The notes under the pieces are model-generated. The model ran no database searches. It had not been told where the DNA came from and saw nothing but the letters and a program-made list of their open reading frames with translations. Both the position numbers and the translations under genes were made by a program. A stretch of 64,000 nucleotides of DNA from positions 13,805,806 through 13,869,805 of the forward strand of contig NC_134648.1 of NCBI RefSeq assembly GCF_030463565.1, read 5' to 3'. The stretch comes from Pelecanus crispus (taxonomy: Eukaryota > Chordata > Aves > Pelecaniformes > Pelecanidae). Shown piece after piece: positions 19,611-32,026 of the stretch (position 1 is the first letter of the stretch; each line of letters starts with the position of its first letter).

Positions 19611-21380
19611 TTAAAACTTATGAGGTACAAAATAATAATTACAGTACGTCGTGATGGCTGGCTGAGTGAAACAGGCATTGGTGAGAGGGCAGAGCGCCTG
19701 CAAAATATCACTGCGTCCGCTCTCCCAAGAGAAAGCCCTTCCACTTTGGTTAGCAAACAGAAAGCACGAAGTGTTTTGCCCTGCTGCAAGCACGATTTGC
19801 CAAACAAGCGAATTTGCCCCCTGGAAGCTGCTTCTGGCCCAGGAGGGTTTTCCAGCAGGGCAGCGCGTATGCGTGAGGCCTTCGTCGGTGTGCGGGGCTG
19901 CGGTCGCTGCTGGGAGCTACCAAGCAGGCTTGGAAAGCGACTGTGGCTACGCGTACGTTAGAGCCGCTCCGTGGCTTCGCGAACCTCGCTTGCACTGAGG
20001 TGACGGTAAGAAGGGCAAAATAAGCACAGAAACTTTGTTTAAATGCGGTATGGCCAAGGTTAACAAGTAGGCCCTGATTTTTCAAGTCCTTCATTCTTGT
20101 TTGTGGAGCTTTGCTAGCTGTAATCTCTGTTTGGCAAGCAGGGAAAATAATCCTCTCCTAGTTTACATTTTATTATCATCTTCCAGTTGCTTAATCAGAG
20201 CAGCAGCCAGCTCCTGTAATAAACAAGCCCTTCGCAGGCTCCTTGTTCATTAAAACACATTGAAGGCCTCAATTCAGTGTTCAAATACAACTTAATTTTA
20301 GGTTGGGTCTCCTGTGGTCAAAGGAAAACGTAGGCAGTTGCCCAGGTCTGGGGGGCTGAGTGCAACATAAATAGGGGAGAAAACCAGTATTTGATAAAAG
20401 CAATATTAGCAGTGTGACGTGCTGGAGAAGCAGCCAGAATGGACTGCTTCCTGCTTAATTGGAAGTTGAGCGCCTTCCTTTGAGCACGATTCCTTGTTGT
20501 CATTGGTCTCCCGGAGAGGCGGATGGGTTTGCTGTCTTGCCGCACTTGTGAAATATACTTGAAAAGGCCCTCCTACGTCATTTTTGTAAGGGGGAAATGA
20601 AAATTGTATCAATTTTATATTCCTGCCAGGTACTTGTAGCAGTAGCTGGTTTTTCAGGAGGCAAATTATTCCTCATGTGATGAAATTGAAACTCCCACCA
20701 TTTTTTGATGTTCAGTGACACAGTACTACTTTTGCAGCTGAGTAAATACATCTGTCCCAAGAAGGCGGACAGCTGAAACAGCTCCTGCTTTGAAACACAC
20801 ATTCACATCAGAATGCAGATGAGAGTTACCCTTACTTCCTGTGCATTCCCTCTTTTGAAATATAATGGAGGTTTGTGAAATGCTGGACATTTACACCAGA
20901 TTTCCTGGTCGTGTGGGATGATGGATGAGAATATCTGAAGACAATGTATCTTATTTTGTTGGTGAGGTGGAGAAAGCTGAGAGTACTTTATCCTGAGTAC
21001 TCTGCTCTGGGTTCAGAGAAGTATCCTTGTGTAGGAAAGCTCATAAGCATTTGCCTAACGCATTTCGGTTCCATTGCTGTCAATGGAAGGAAAGCAAGCA
21101 CGTGCTTAAAGTTCAAGAAACGTGCAATGCTGGAATTCGTATTTCAGGGGTCGAATACACGTGTCGCTCTTCTCTTTATTTTTCTTCTGTTCCTATTATC
21201 GTTTGGTTAATAAATTGTGAAGTGACTTACTTTATAAATGCTTACATAATACTTCAAGATTGAGGTGCAGACTTTGCATTTTGCAATACTCATGGCTCCG
21301 CTAACAGCTCGCGTCCTGCCTCTCTTGTATGTTTTTTGTATCGAAGGTCTTGTGCGGGTTCCTCACCTGTTAAGCCGGCA
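19611..21380. other. Non-coding DNA between the two CpG islands
   Basis: The composition drops to ordinary levels between the two CpG islands. I see no coding exon or recognised repeat. If transcription starts in the first island, this is the beginning of DENND2B intron 1. Confidence 0.5.
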
Positions 21381-22336
21381 GAAGCGCGTGGGCAGGCGTG
21401 CCAGGGAGCTGGCCCGCAGGATGCGGCCTGCGTGCAGCATGTCTGCTTCATCGCTTGTGCCCCGCAGAGACCTTCCTCACCCTCGGGCACCGCCGCTGCC
21501 CGCTGTCCTGGCGTGCGGAGGGGCCCTGGCTGCGGCGTGCCTCCGAGCGGGGCACCCCGGGCTCCGCTCCCCAGGGAGCAGCGCATTACAAAATCGCTGT
21601 CGGGAGCCGGTCTCAGTAGGCTGGATTTGCAGCCAGGTACCCGGGATGAAGTTCAGCGGCGTGCCGCTGCTTCCCTCCCCCCCGCCCTTTCTCCGCAGGC
21701 ACTGTTACTCCGCAGCTGCCCCGGGGCAGCGTGGGGAAGGCGGGCGGGCGCCCCTCGCCCCGCCGCCCGGGGGCTCGCCCGTCCCCGGCGCCCTGATTGA
21801 AACCATCTGCGCGGCGGCCGAGCGCAGGAGGCGCGCCGCTCGCCCTCCTCCTTCCTGCCTTTCTTCCCCGCAGGCGGCTCCGCGCGGAGGGGAGCCCCGC
21901 ACTCGTAGCTTTTTAAATAATAATAATAATAAAAAAAAAGCGGTATCGCTCCTCCGGGGCAGAGGAAGGACGAAGATTGTCAGACGGGGGGCTCGGTTCT
22001 CCCCTCCTCCTCCTCCTCCGCCCGTCGCACCTCCCTGCGGACCGGCCGGTCCTGCCCGGCCCCGGCGGGCTGCCCCCCTCCCTCCCGCCTGGCCAGGACC
22101 CGGGTTTGGGGCCGGAGGGGGGGGGGGGCGGCGCCCACTCCTCCGCCGGGCCGCAGCCGAGCGCTGCCGGCGGGAGCGGTGGCTCGGCTCGGCCCGCCCG
22201 GGGCTGCCCGGCCGTGGCGGGGCTGCAGCCCGGGCCGGGCTGCGCTGGGGGAGCAGGTTTCTTTGTTGGCTGCCGGGTGACTGGTTCCCATTAATCTCCC
22301 GCACTGGCCGTAGCCGTCTCCACTTCCTGCCTTTGC

Positions 22337-22415
22337 ATACTTCTCTCTCCCTCGATCTCAGTCCCTTCCCACCCCCTTCCCTCCCCCCTTTCTTTCTCTC
22401 CCTCTTCCCAGCTTC
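22337..22415 (+). repeat. Pyrimidine-rich tract upstream of first exon B donor
   Basis: Nearly 80 bases are almost entirely C and T on the plus strand, with only a few purines. Such tracts near promoters can form triplex structures and are often nuclease-hypersensitive. It ends in TTCCCAG, which could also act as a splice acceptor if the preceding sequence is intronic. Confidence 0.75.
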
Positions 22416-22496
22416 TCCAAAAAAGCTACAACCGCCCGGGCTGCGGGACGGGGGCTGCAGGCGTCCGGCGGAGGGAGCGCACCCCTGCGCGCCTCG
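22416..22496 (+). other. DENND2B: Probable DENND2B non-coding first exon B (5' edge approximate)
   Basis: The segment ends at the donor CTCG then GTAAGG, in the second CpG island. It would be either a first exon (start somewhere upstream) or a spliced exon beginning after TTCCCAG at 22,415. No start codon in the segment leads to a recognisable protein. Confidence 0.35.
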
Positions 22497-25210
22497 GTAA
22501 GGGCCGGGGAGCCGCGCTGCCGGGTCGGTGGTCCTCTCTGGGGACGCGGGCAGGGGAGCGGGGCTGGGGGCAGAGACGATTGATCGCGCTCCGGCTCGCC
22601 GTCCTGCGCCCGGAGAGCCGCCCGCCTCCCGGAGCGGAGCGGGGGGGGGCGGGATGCGCGGCGGCGGCGGCGGGGGCTCCCCGGGCCCCGCGGCCCTGTC
22701 GGGGGCTCCCCGCGGCCCTGTCGGGGGTCCCTGCCCTGGCGGGGGGCAGCGCAGACGGGGGCGCGGGCGGAGCGGGGTCGGCGCTCCCCGGCCGGTGCGT
22801 CCTGCGCCGCCGCCGCGCTTCGCGGGCCGCTTCTCGCGTGGGTGGCGAGGGCAGAGGCGCCCCGGAGGGACAGAGCCCAGCAGACCGCCTCGGCGGGACC
22901 GGGTTAACTATAGCCGGGCTGGGGAGCCAGCCCGCCGAGTGCGGGGCTCTGATACGGAGAGAGACGGGGAGCTCCGGCCCTCCTTTTCCCTTCCCGTGCC
23001 CACTCGCATGTCTATCCAGCCGGCTGTAATGTTTGCACGCGTGTTGAAAAGAGTAGAGGAGCCACCTGGACTCCAGCGGAAGCCTTTAAGATCCCAAGAC
23101 AGATTTAGCTGAAGAGCTAAGGGAGCTGCTTCAGCAGTTCACTTGGTGGGAAAATCAGTTGTACTGCTTTTGGCTTGGTACCAAGCGTTTGCTTTGCTAA
23201 GGAGCAGCGGGTCACTGCAATCCAAGAGTAGTGGCTACATATGAGGGAGCCTTCTTACGTGTACTTCAGTTTTATCGCTCAAATGTATTTTGAATTTTAG
23301 TAGTCGAGCAATGAAGCCCGATGCATAGTGTTATTGCATGGAGTATATCAATAGCAGTGTTTTCTACACCCTTGTTTTACTGGTGCACTGACTTTAGGGA
23401 ATAGGTTTTCTTTCATTTTTATTCTGAATAGTCAGTCTTTAACTTCAGGCAGATACTGAATAATCCAGTAAAAAACACCTAGAGTGATCAAAACTTGCGG
23501 AAGATAAAGGACGAAACTGTTAGTTGTAGTCTGATTTCTGACGATGCAGAGTAGGATGAATTGAAGTGAGGTTGATTTGCAGTCGAGACTTGATAATGTT
23601 TCGATTATTCATGATTAATATATAGTCAGTAGATGAAAATATTCCATATCGTGGAAGGGTAAGTTAACAGAGTAAAAGTAGCAGTGTTTTATGTTTAAGG
23701 TGAGATTTGAGAAAATCACGTATGTTTAGGAATGTCAAAATTTAACTTTCTTTTGATGATCGGGTTATGCAGGTGGCATAGTGGAAATCTGTTACCAGGT
23801 TGAAGGGTGAGACGAAGATCTATGGCTTTGACCATTCATTTCTCTCTTGCTTTAAGATTAGTTATTTAAAGGAAAACTGCAATGCATTTAAGCAATTATG
23901 ATTGCTTTATAAGTTTACTTTATCAAGTTGCCTAAGAATACAGCCAAGCACCTTTTGAAGCTAGCTACAGTCTATACACTGTTAAGAGTGGCCAGACTGG
24001 CAGGAAACTGCCTTCTTGCATCTGGGGTGGAACAAGTTACCTCTGAGAGTATGGAGGAGTGGGGAGCAGGGCTCCTCGGGAAGGGGTGTTAGGGTGGGTG
24101 GTGCTGCGCCTCACTGGGGCACGGAGACTGTCCCGCTCATAAAAGTGTGTAGCATGTGTTCTCCTCTCATATGCAGAAATAAGGGGGTCCTGCCTGGCCT
24201 GGCTTTCTTCTACTCCCTTCAGGGTGCTAAACTCCCCCAGCCAGCTTGCCCAGTGTAGTCACTGCCGTTCCTGGCGCTGGCGGGGAAAGGGGCCTTCGGT
24301 CCTCCTTTACCCTTACAGCGCATTTGTGCTGTGGCTGTCAGCATTTGCTCCAAGGAGCTCAGGACCAAGCACTGCCGTTTCCCTTTAAGCAAGTGACTTT
24401 TAACATATACTGTAGCTCTTGAAGGAGCATGTGACCCCTTATTATCAGTGACCCTGTAAACCATTGTGTAATCTGTTGACTGTAACATACCATGCCAATT
24501 TATTCTTGGTTGGGAAGTCTTGCCAAGGACTTGATGGAATAGCATGATTTTATCCACTTTATTGTTTTCATTGTGTTTCATAAACATCTAAGACCCTCTG
24601 GGAAGAATCACTGGGGCGGCTGGGCCTCCTCTTTTTAATTGCTGGTTAAATAAATGTTGCCAGCTTAAAAAAAATAAAGTGGTATGCAGGATCTCAGAAT
24701 GCCTGGAACTGCTAAACACTCATGTTTAGGAAGCAGGACTATTTTTAGTGTAGGGGCATTTAAAGAAATGATACAAGCCCCTTGTGAAGAGGTCACTGTG
24801 AAATGCACTGAAGAGCCAGCTTTTAACTGGAGAGCAAAACCAAGTTTCCCACAGTTGAGTAAAGCTAAAGAACCAGATTTGTACTTTTCCCACTTAACTG
24901 AAGAGGGAGAGGATGGACTTTTTGTTAGTTTACAGTAGTGGGAGTGAGGAGGCCCAAATTCTTATCATACAAAAAAATATAAAATCCTGGTCTTGGTGAG
25001 ATACTTAGCTTTCTGATTCCCTTCAGTGAGTGTCTGTAATGGAGATGTAGGACTGAAAGGCATCTAATGCTTTCTGAGAAGGGCTGGGAACTGGCAGCTG
25101 AGAATATGGTGTATCCCTCGGGATCTGTGTTTGTAGGACGTCACAACTCTCTTGAACGGATCCCTGGCTGCCATCCTTATCTATAGCTAAAAGAACTGGG
25201 GTAAAACTTT

Positions 25211-25231
25211 AAAAAAAAAAAAAAAAAAAAA
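25211..25231 (+). repeat. A21 homopolymer
   Basis: Uninterrupted run of 21 A residues about 100 bases upstream of the CR1 fragment. It may be unrelated to that element, since CR1 elements end in short 8-base repeats and not poly(A). Confidence 0.95.
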
Positions 25232-25309
25232 GTCTGGATGTTGAGGACTCGAAGGCGATTTGGGATCCTAAATGAATTCTGAATATGGGACTGAGGTTGT
25301 CAAATAAAT

Positions 25310-25652
25310 TATTTTGGATCCAGAGAAGACTTAACTCATCTGAGAAAGATGGGGACAGACTGTTTAGTAGGGCCTGTAGCGGTAGAACAAGGGGTAATGG
25401 TTTTAAACTAAGTGGTTTTAAACTAAAAGAGGGTAGATTCAGACTAGATATAAGGAAGAACATTTTTACAATGAGGGACCAGGTTGCCCAGAGAGGCTGT
25501 AGATGCCCCATTCCTGGAAACATTCAAGGTCAGGCTGGACGGGGCTCAGAGCAACCTGATGTAGTTGAAGATGTCCCTGCTCTTTGCAGGCAGGTTGGAC
25601 TAGGTGACCTTTAAAGGTCCCTTCCAACCCAAACCATTCTATGATTCCATGA
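25310..25652 (+). mobile_element. CR1 non-LTR retrotransposon, 5'-truncated 3' end
   Basis: The 3' end of a CR1 element in sense orientation. Diagnostic segments are ACAAGGGGTAATGGTTTTAA, TAGATATAAGGAAGAACATT, GGCTGGACGGGGCTCAGAGC, GGTTGGACTAGGTGACCTTT and the terminal ATTCTATGATTCC at 25,636-25,648. CR1 is the dominant LINE of birds and is almost always 5'-truncated like this. The left boundary is approximate, and no intact reverse transcriptase is present. Confidence 0.92.
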
Positions 25653-27346
25653 TCTGCTTGAAAAAATAGAAGTTCTTGCTTTTGATGGCTTAAGAAAATG
25701 TGGTTTAGGTCAAAGTTACCACTGTGTGCTAGACCTGTCATGTCATCTATGTGGTCTTGAGTAATCTGGATATGGTTAATATAACCCAGTCTCTTGCAGC
25801 GTAGAGGACCAAAATCTGGACTGATCAGTCTTTCAAAATGTACCATATGGTAGCAGAGTCAAGTTGAGTTTTGAGACTTCACTGATGTCTTGTTAAACAT
25901 CAGTTTAGATTACAAATTACTTCCCTCCCCCCAGTGCTGAATGCCGTGTGTGTTAGTTTTGTCTCTATGCTGTAAAGTGTGTGCAACTGTTGCTTTTCAG
26001 ATTTTTTAGTCTGCAGTTAGGATTTAGTTTGCAGTGCAGATAGAAGCAAGTTTGGGGAACTGAATCCAAATATTTACATTATCAATTTGGTCTAGTCCTT
26101 GTGCTTGTAAACACTCATAGTCATATTGAACTTTGGTGAGGTTATAAGTGGCTTTGCCAAGCCTTGGAGAGTCACACCCTACAAGAGCTGAAATTCCCCC
26201 TTTTGGGAAGAGTTTTGGATATGTTTTTCAGGTGTATGTACATCAGCTGAGAGTAGTACTTGTCACTCCTACCCCTAATCCAACTGCAAAATCTTTCCCT
26301 GTATCTTGCTTCTTTTTCACGTAGAAATACCTTATGCTGGTGAGATGTGTCAAGTTAAATGTCGTGGAAGAGAAGTCCTGCCCACCTACGAGGTGCCGCG
26401 CAGACTCTGGGAATCCTGGTCTCCTGTGCTGCTCTAGAGCTCTGCCCTGGTAGAGAAGGGCCGTGGTGAAGATCCTCCTCCCTCCATAGCTACCATTTTC
26501 CCAGTCCTTGCTGTTTGGGCATGCAGAAATGAAGTTCAAGGACTGATTTGAACAATGGGGATGCTTGCTCATGGAGAATCAGGTTTAAGTCTTCTTTTCA
26601 TTCATATAGGCTTTGATCAGCTGTCAGATTTTGTTAGAAAATTTTATTCACCAGGGACTGAGCCCGAAAGTTTTTCTGCATGAGCAATTGAACTTTCTGA
26701 AGTCCACCTTCCCACAAACCGTAGAGATAGGGATCAGCTGGTAAGTTAACACTTCATGGCCAAACCACCCTCTTGTTTGGGTATGCCTTTCTATTTGGGT
26801 CTGTTGCTGGTTAACAGCAGAGTTTGAAATTAGATATGTTAGTTTAGCTGCAGAGAGCTTGAGACTATAGATAGAGGTGATTGAGTTGCAATGAGTTACA
26901 ATAAGAGTTCCTATTCATCAGTTGAGGTGTGTAACTTTGTATTCTTAGCCAACCTAGTTTGGAGGAAGACTGCGTTAGCTTAATCCACAGTGAACATGTT
27001 TAGAGTAACCTCACTTTGTTCTCTATCTGGAGCGTATACCCAGATAGTTAGACCTGTTCAGGTAAATGAACACTATAATTCATATAGCCAGCACATTTGA
27101 TACATTCTGCTGTAAGCTTCTGAACTTGGAGATGCATTTGCTAGGTTGAAGAACATAGGAAAAGAGTAGGCATTCATTTTTAATGCCACCTTTCACCGTT
27201 CTTTGAAGATATGTTTTCTTGAGCTGTATTTGTCTGCTGAAAACCTGTCAGCTGCTGCAGTGTAGCTGAGAATTCAGTGAATTTGTGCAAATGGAGAAGT
27301 CCTTAAGGACACACTGAAAGCACAGTGAGTTTTTGTCAGAAATGTA

Positions 27347-27368
27347 CTGTGTGTGTTCACACACACAG
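27347..27368. repeat. Short perfect inverted repeat of GT/AC units
   Basis: CTGTGTGTG (27,347-27,355) and CACACACAG (27,360-27,368) are exact reverse complements separated by TTCA. It looks like a small inverted dinucleotide repeat. Confidence 0.85.
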
Positions 27369-28926
27369 GAACGGGATGTTATTTCAGTTTAAGTTTATCT
27401 GTCTCCTAATTTCTTTTTAAAATGAAGATGTAAAAATGCTTGATGTATGAACATTTAGTGTTAGCACTGGTGCCAGCACAGGAAGCCAGGTCTTTTAGTT
27501 GAAACATTTAACATCATTCCCTAACTCCCACGTTATTAAAAACACTCGTTGTGTAAAGTTTTAATACTATTATTCATTTCATCATTTTGATGGGGTTGTC
27601 ACACTGAATTAATGGTTTGCATTTTTTCCCCTTAAGAAAAAGATTAGTTGTGTTCATGGGACATCTAGTCGCAATCACAGGGGACAGATGCTAACTGGAT
27701 GGCATTGTGCAAAGTGCCCTGCTCGGCCTGCTATTCCAAGTATTAGGGCAGAGACCAAAGTACTTTAGGAGAGCTGCCCCGGAAGATCTCGCAATCCTTC
27801 TTCAGCGAGGAGCAGATGTTCCAGATGCGGACTCTGTTCATTGTTCTGAGAAGTCCTTCAAGTCAGGAGATGCATCTGTCCCTTGACATTTTTCCTTTCA
27901 ACATAGTTACTTCTTTGAGGGAGTGCAAATAGTTTTTGCAAGACCGGGTGGAATGAATGAGGAGCTCTAATGATTTTGATCCTTTGTCCTGGTGGAAACT
28001 CTTATCACTTGAGGTCAGTAGAAAGGGAAATATATTTGGCCTGAAGTCATGTTTCTTTCTGTGTGAACACAGTGTGCTAAAGAAAAATGGGGCATATTGA
28101 CTCGCTGTGTGTGAAAGTGCTTCTTATTTGTGCTACAGGATTGCAATTATTGGAGTTTCCAGTTTGCCTTGTCTCTTAATCCCCGGCTCTAGGCTCACAA
28201 CATCCTGTTAGCCAGTGTTGTTCAAATGAGCTTCATTAACCAGGAATATTGTTTTGAAGATAATGGCAGATCAGCAAAGTGCAAAAGCTTACCACATCTC
28301 CTGTGTGATGGCAGGCTCTGATTATTTCCACCGTTAAGTTGCAAATTGGGCAGCAGTTCCACAATACAGCTTGTGTTTTACTGCCTGTTATATCCCTGCT
28401 ATATTGCTGACTTTAGTCTTTAAGAACATCCCCCATGCCACTCGAACTGTGTAAGAAATGGCTGACTTCAAGGAGAGGCGAGATCAGAGTAGGAAAGGAC
28501 AGAAAGGGATCAAAAAGAGGCAGCCTAAAATGATCTGAACCTCCCTATAGGGATTTTGTAAATATTAACAATCTCCAAAATTGTTAAAAGAGCATTCAGT
28601 ACTCATGAATATAATTCATGTACCTTTAGGTTTGTATGCATATTTCTCTGTTAATGTTTTATGGATGCATTCATCACCATTTCTCCTGTGGAAATGAATA
28701 AGTATCCTGAATTATTTAATTGTAATGTTTAAAAAAATATTTCATGCAAGGAAAGCCAAGGACAAGCACTAGGAGCTCATGCTGTCTCCTACTCGGCACC
28801 TGTCTTGTCTGAAAGCCCATGTGACGCTCTCGGGTACTTCTGAGCTTTAATGGCACAACCCTGGTTGCCTGTTTTTGGTATTAACAGACCTCAGGATATC
28901 TTCTAAGCCTCCCTCCCTGCTTTCAG

Positions 28927-29175
28927 AGGTGTTGTGCTTAAGCTCTGCCCTCCCCAGTGCCAGGGATTGGTGCTGAGGGGTTTCCTGCTGATTGACTCAG
29001 TGCTTTATTATCCTCTGAACCAACACCTTGAGCAGGACCCTCTGAAGCTTTTGCTGCCATCATTGCAGAGCAGCCAGCAGAGGAACTGGTCCTTCTCTCT
29101 AGAGATTCCTCAGGCCTGGGAAGCAAAGGGGGATATTGCTGGGTGGCACAGCTACCTTCTTTACGCAGTGCCAAG
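28927..29175 (+). other. Candidate unannotated exon inside the DENND2B intron
   Basis: A 249-base segment is bounded by a strong acceptor (CCTCCCTCCCTGCTTTCAG) and a strong donor (GCCAAG then GTGAGT). One frame is open across the whole segment and closes only in the intron. The minus strand also has an open frame here, so openness alone is weak evidence. The encoded residues match no family I know. It could be an alternative DENND2B 5' exon, a long non-coding RNA exon, or chance. Confidence 0.25.
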
Positions 29176-31046
29176 GTGAGTTGAGGATAATCTTCACTGG
29201 CCTGCCCTGCTTTTCCTGTGGCTGCGTAACTTGGACAACACAGGTAACCCCAGAAAAAAATAAATCCAAGAGAGGCAAGGGCCCTCAGACTCCTGCCATT
29301 TTACATGTAAGTAAAGCTTCATCTAAACCCATGTGCTTTGGGGAAACTTGCCTGTTAGGTCCCAGGAAAACATTTGTCATTCTTTTCCCTTTGGCTTTTC
29401 TCAGTGTGTTGCTTTTCTTCTTTCTCCTTTTAGCCCTTGAGCCTCCCTCTCATGGCACTCCAAACCCAGCAGCTGGGCTTTAATGAACTGTATGTGTCAT
29501 ACCCTCTAGTTGTGCTGCCACTGTATTCAGGCTGCATATGGATGAGAGATCTAGATTTTGTGGATAGCACTTTAACTGTGGCTAGGGCTTCATTAGGCCC
29601 TACAAATGGGATAAATGGTGACAGCGGGATTCTTCATTTGCCTGTGAGCACTGGGGCTTCTTGTCTGTCATAGACATTCCCTGATAGCAGCTATTTGACC
29701 TGCAAGAAGTCAGCTGGTGACACGTTCCTCTGCTTGGCCGTTTTTCTGATTTGTATTTAGTGGAACACCAAGAGATATGTCAGATTGTGCTTCGCACCCT
29801 AAAACCAGCATCACGTAAGATTTGATTGAGATTCAGCTTTAGTTCTGGCTTTGTTTGACATTGAGTTCTCTCCCTGCAAGACAGTTGTCTCTGAGTTGGA
29901 GAAACTAACGGAGAAGTTGATGAATGTGCAGCTCAGATGATGTCTCCCAAATGGAACAGTGAGAGAGCCATTAAGTTTTCAGTGGCAAGCACATGCTTCA
30001 GAAAGAGAATAACAGTGGAGGGTAAAAAGTTAGGAGAAAAATACATTGTTTGTTTATCCATCCACCTCCACGAGATTGCGCCTTGTGGGGGGACACCCCA
30101 GGATATATGGCCGAAGGGAAATGATTGTCTTATCTTTTCAGTTGGGTGGATTGTTTTATACTGTAATACTTTTGGCAACAGAAAAAGTGAAGAGGTTGAT
30201 ACCTAGCATAAAAGCACACCCTATAAGAAAGATGAGAGAATTTACTTTTTGCCCTGGGTGACACCAACTTCTCTTTTGGAGATTAATGGTTCAATCCATT
30301 ATCGTTATTTTTAGCGGAGAGCATAATTATGCACGGAGAGTACGAGATGAACTAGACTAGTTTTTGGCATACTAGTGTTGACCCAGACCTACTGTGGATA
30401 GACTGATGTGATTGAAGAAAGAATCTGGCCTGCTCTTAAGTTTGGTGAGATAGTAGAGCTTTTTGCCCTGTAGAAGTGTATCATCTGAGCTACTGGGCTG
30501 GAGCTTTGCTCTGGAAGCAGAATAATGAAGTTCAGTGGCATATTCATGAGAAAAATTAAAATATGTAATGAATTTTGAGGGACATGCATATTCACAAGCC
30601 CATGGATAACAGATAAACCAGCAGGAATCCACCCTGGGTAGCTTAGTGCTTTGTCTTGGACCAAAACTTCCTTTTCCTTTTCCCATGTTTTGCAGCAGAA
30701 CAGGTTGGCAACCACATCAGCTTGTCCAGCCCAGACGAACATGTAGTCAGAAGGTTAGCTGGGGTGGAGACCGCACAAAGCAGTGTAATTGGACCAGGTG
30801 AATTATCCCAGCATATAGGCAGTGCCTACTCAACTCTTCCTCACCTGGCACTTTATTTCTGGCTGTGACTCTTCAAATTGTTTCTGAATTTGGCTCCCCC
30901 CAGTTAGGCAAAGAGTAAAAGGCAAGTACATGTCAGCTGTTTTGAAAGGAAGTGTTTTGGGAAGGCTTAGCATGACCCTAAATGTTGGATAGTCATTGAG
31001 AGACTTTTTTTTTGATCCAAGACTCATTGATGTAAATTAGATACTT

Positions 31047-31068
31047 CCCCCCCCCCCCCCCCCCCCCC
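31047..31068 (+). repeat. C22 homopolymer
   Basis: Uninterrupted run of 22 C residues on the plus strand in the DENND2B intron. Confidence 0.97.
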
Positions 31069-32026
31069 AATACACAACAAAGGGACTTACCTTCATAACT
31101 TCTAAAAACTGGATGCAGGAATCTTGCACCTGGGACTAAGGGAAATATGTTATTTTCATCTCTAGGCTTTATCATGTGGATTTAAAAAATCTGAAGGATG
31201 AGGGCTGCTGAAGCAAATTAGGATTAGTGTTTTCTGGAGTAGGGCAAATGACAGACAGTGGCAGAAAGATGATGAGATATTGCAGTAGTGTAGCATCTTT
31301 CATTTATAAATCTAAAAGCACTTGACAAAATCTGAATGAATGAAACCCTGCATATAACTTTGGTAGATGAGGGAAGCATCAATATGGATGAGAAGGTTCA
31401 GGAAGGTAATCCCAGGAACAGATAAAACCTTTTCTCTCCATTTTCAGTTTAAGTCTTAGGAAAATCAGAAATATATTGTGAGGCAAAATATTTTCTTTCA
31501 TCTTGAACTGTAAATAAATACCCTGAGTAGTGCATTTGAGACAACAATACTGCTGCTGCCCTTCAGTGCTTCAAAAGGCTTTTTTTTCAACTAACAGGTG
31601 ATTTCAAGTGAAGTTACTTAATTTCAAAATTTGTATGATTAGGTGGTGAGACTAGCAGGATAGTTTAGGCTTTTAATACCATGTTTCTTAACTACTTAAT
31701 CTCAAATATTTGTTAGTGGACTAGTGTATATAAAGAGATATGATGTTAATCCATATTTTTCTTTAAAAGCATGAGTTCTTCTGTATCTGCTTATGTTTGA
31801 TTTTTTGAGATTTGGTCATAACCATTAATTCTGGTTACAAGGTGGCAGTTATTTTGTATCTACTGTTCCCCCTCCTTCCCATATTATAAACCTATGCCAA
31901 AAGGCAAAGATACACTCTCGTTCATCAATGCGCAGACCAGGTTTACATCTTATGTAGAGTATATTTATAACTATTCAAAAGATAGTAATTTATCCATATC
32001 ATTTCACAAATACTCCAAGCAGCATT

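Larger units (their letters stand above)
21380..23000. promoter_or_regulatory. DENND2B: Second CpG island, probable alternative DENND2B promoter
   Basis: About 1.6 kb of very CpG-dense sequence with G and C runs (G-rich near 22,117-22,129 and 22,645-22,655) and a pyrimidine tract. It contains a consensus donor (CGCCTCG then GTAAGG at 22,497). Human ST5 uses several alternative promoters, so this is best read as one. An AT-rich burst of AAT repeats at about 21,916-21,940 interrupts the island. The long open frames across it are compositional. Confidence 0.65.

Noticed and set aside
19058..19807. A 249-codon minus-strand frame and plus-strand frames over the 75-bp repeat
   Set aside because: The open frames follow from the GC-rich tandem array, whose 75-base unit is a multiple of three and therefore repeats the same peptide. 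No start context or homology.
21265..22500. A 411-codon open frame on the plus strand in the second CpG island
   Set aside because: Low-complexity proline, arginine, glycine and alanine sequence produced by GC-rich DNA with few stops. Competing long frames exist on both strands, and no domain or splice structure supports it.
22528..23112. A 194-codon plus-strand frame after the exon B donor
   Set aside because: Compositional artefact in the CpG island. It starts in what should be intron and has no recognisable protein features.
25209..25523. Open frames around the CR1 fragment as a possible reverse transcriptase remnant
   Set aside because: Only the CR1 3' end is present. The frames do not contain reverse transcriptase motifs.
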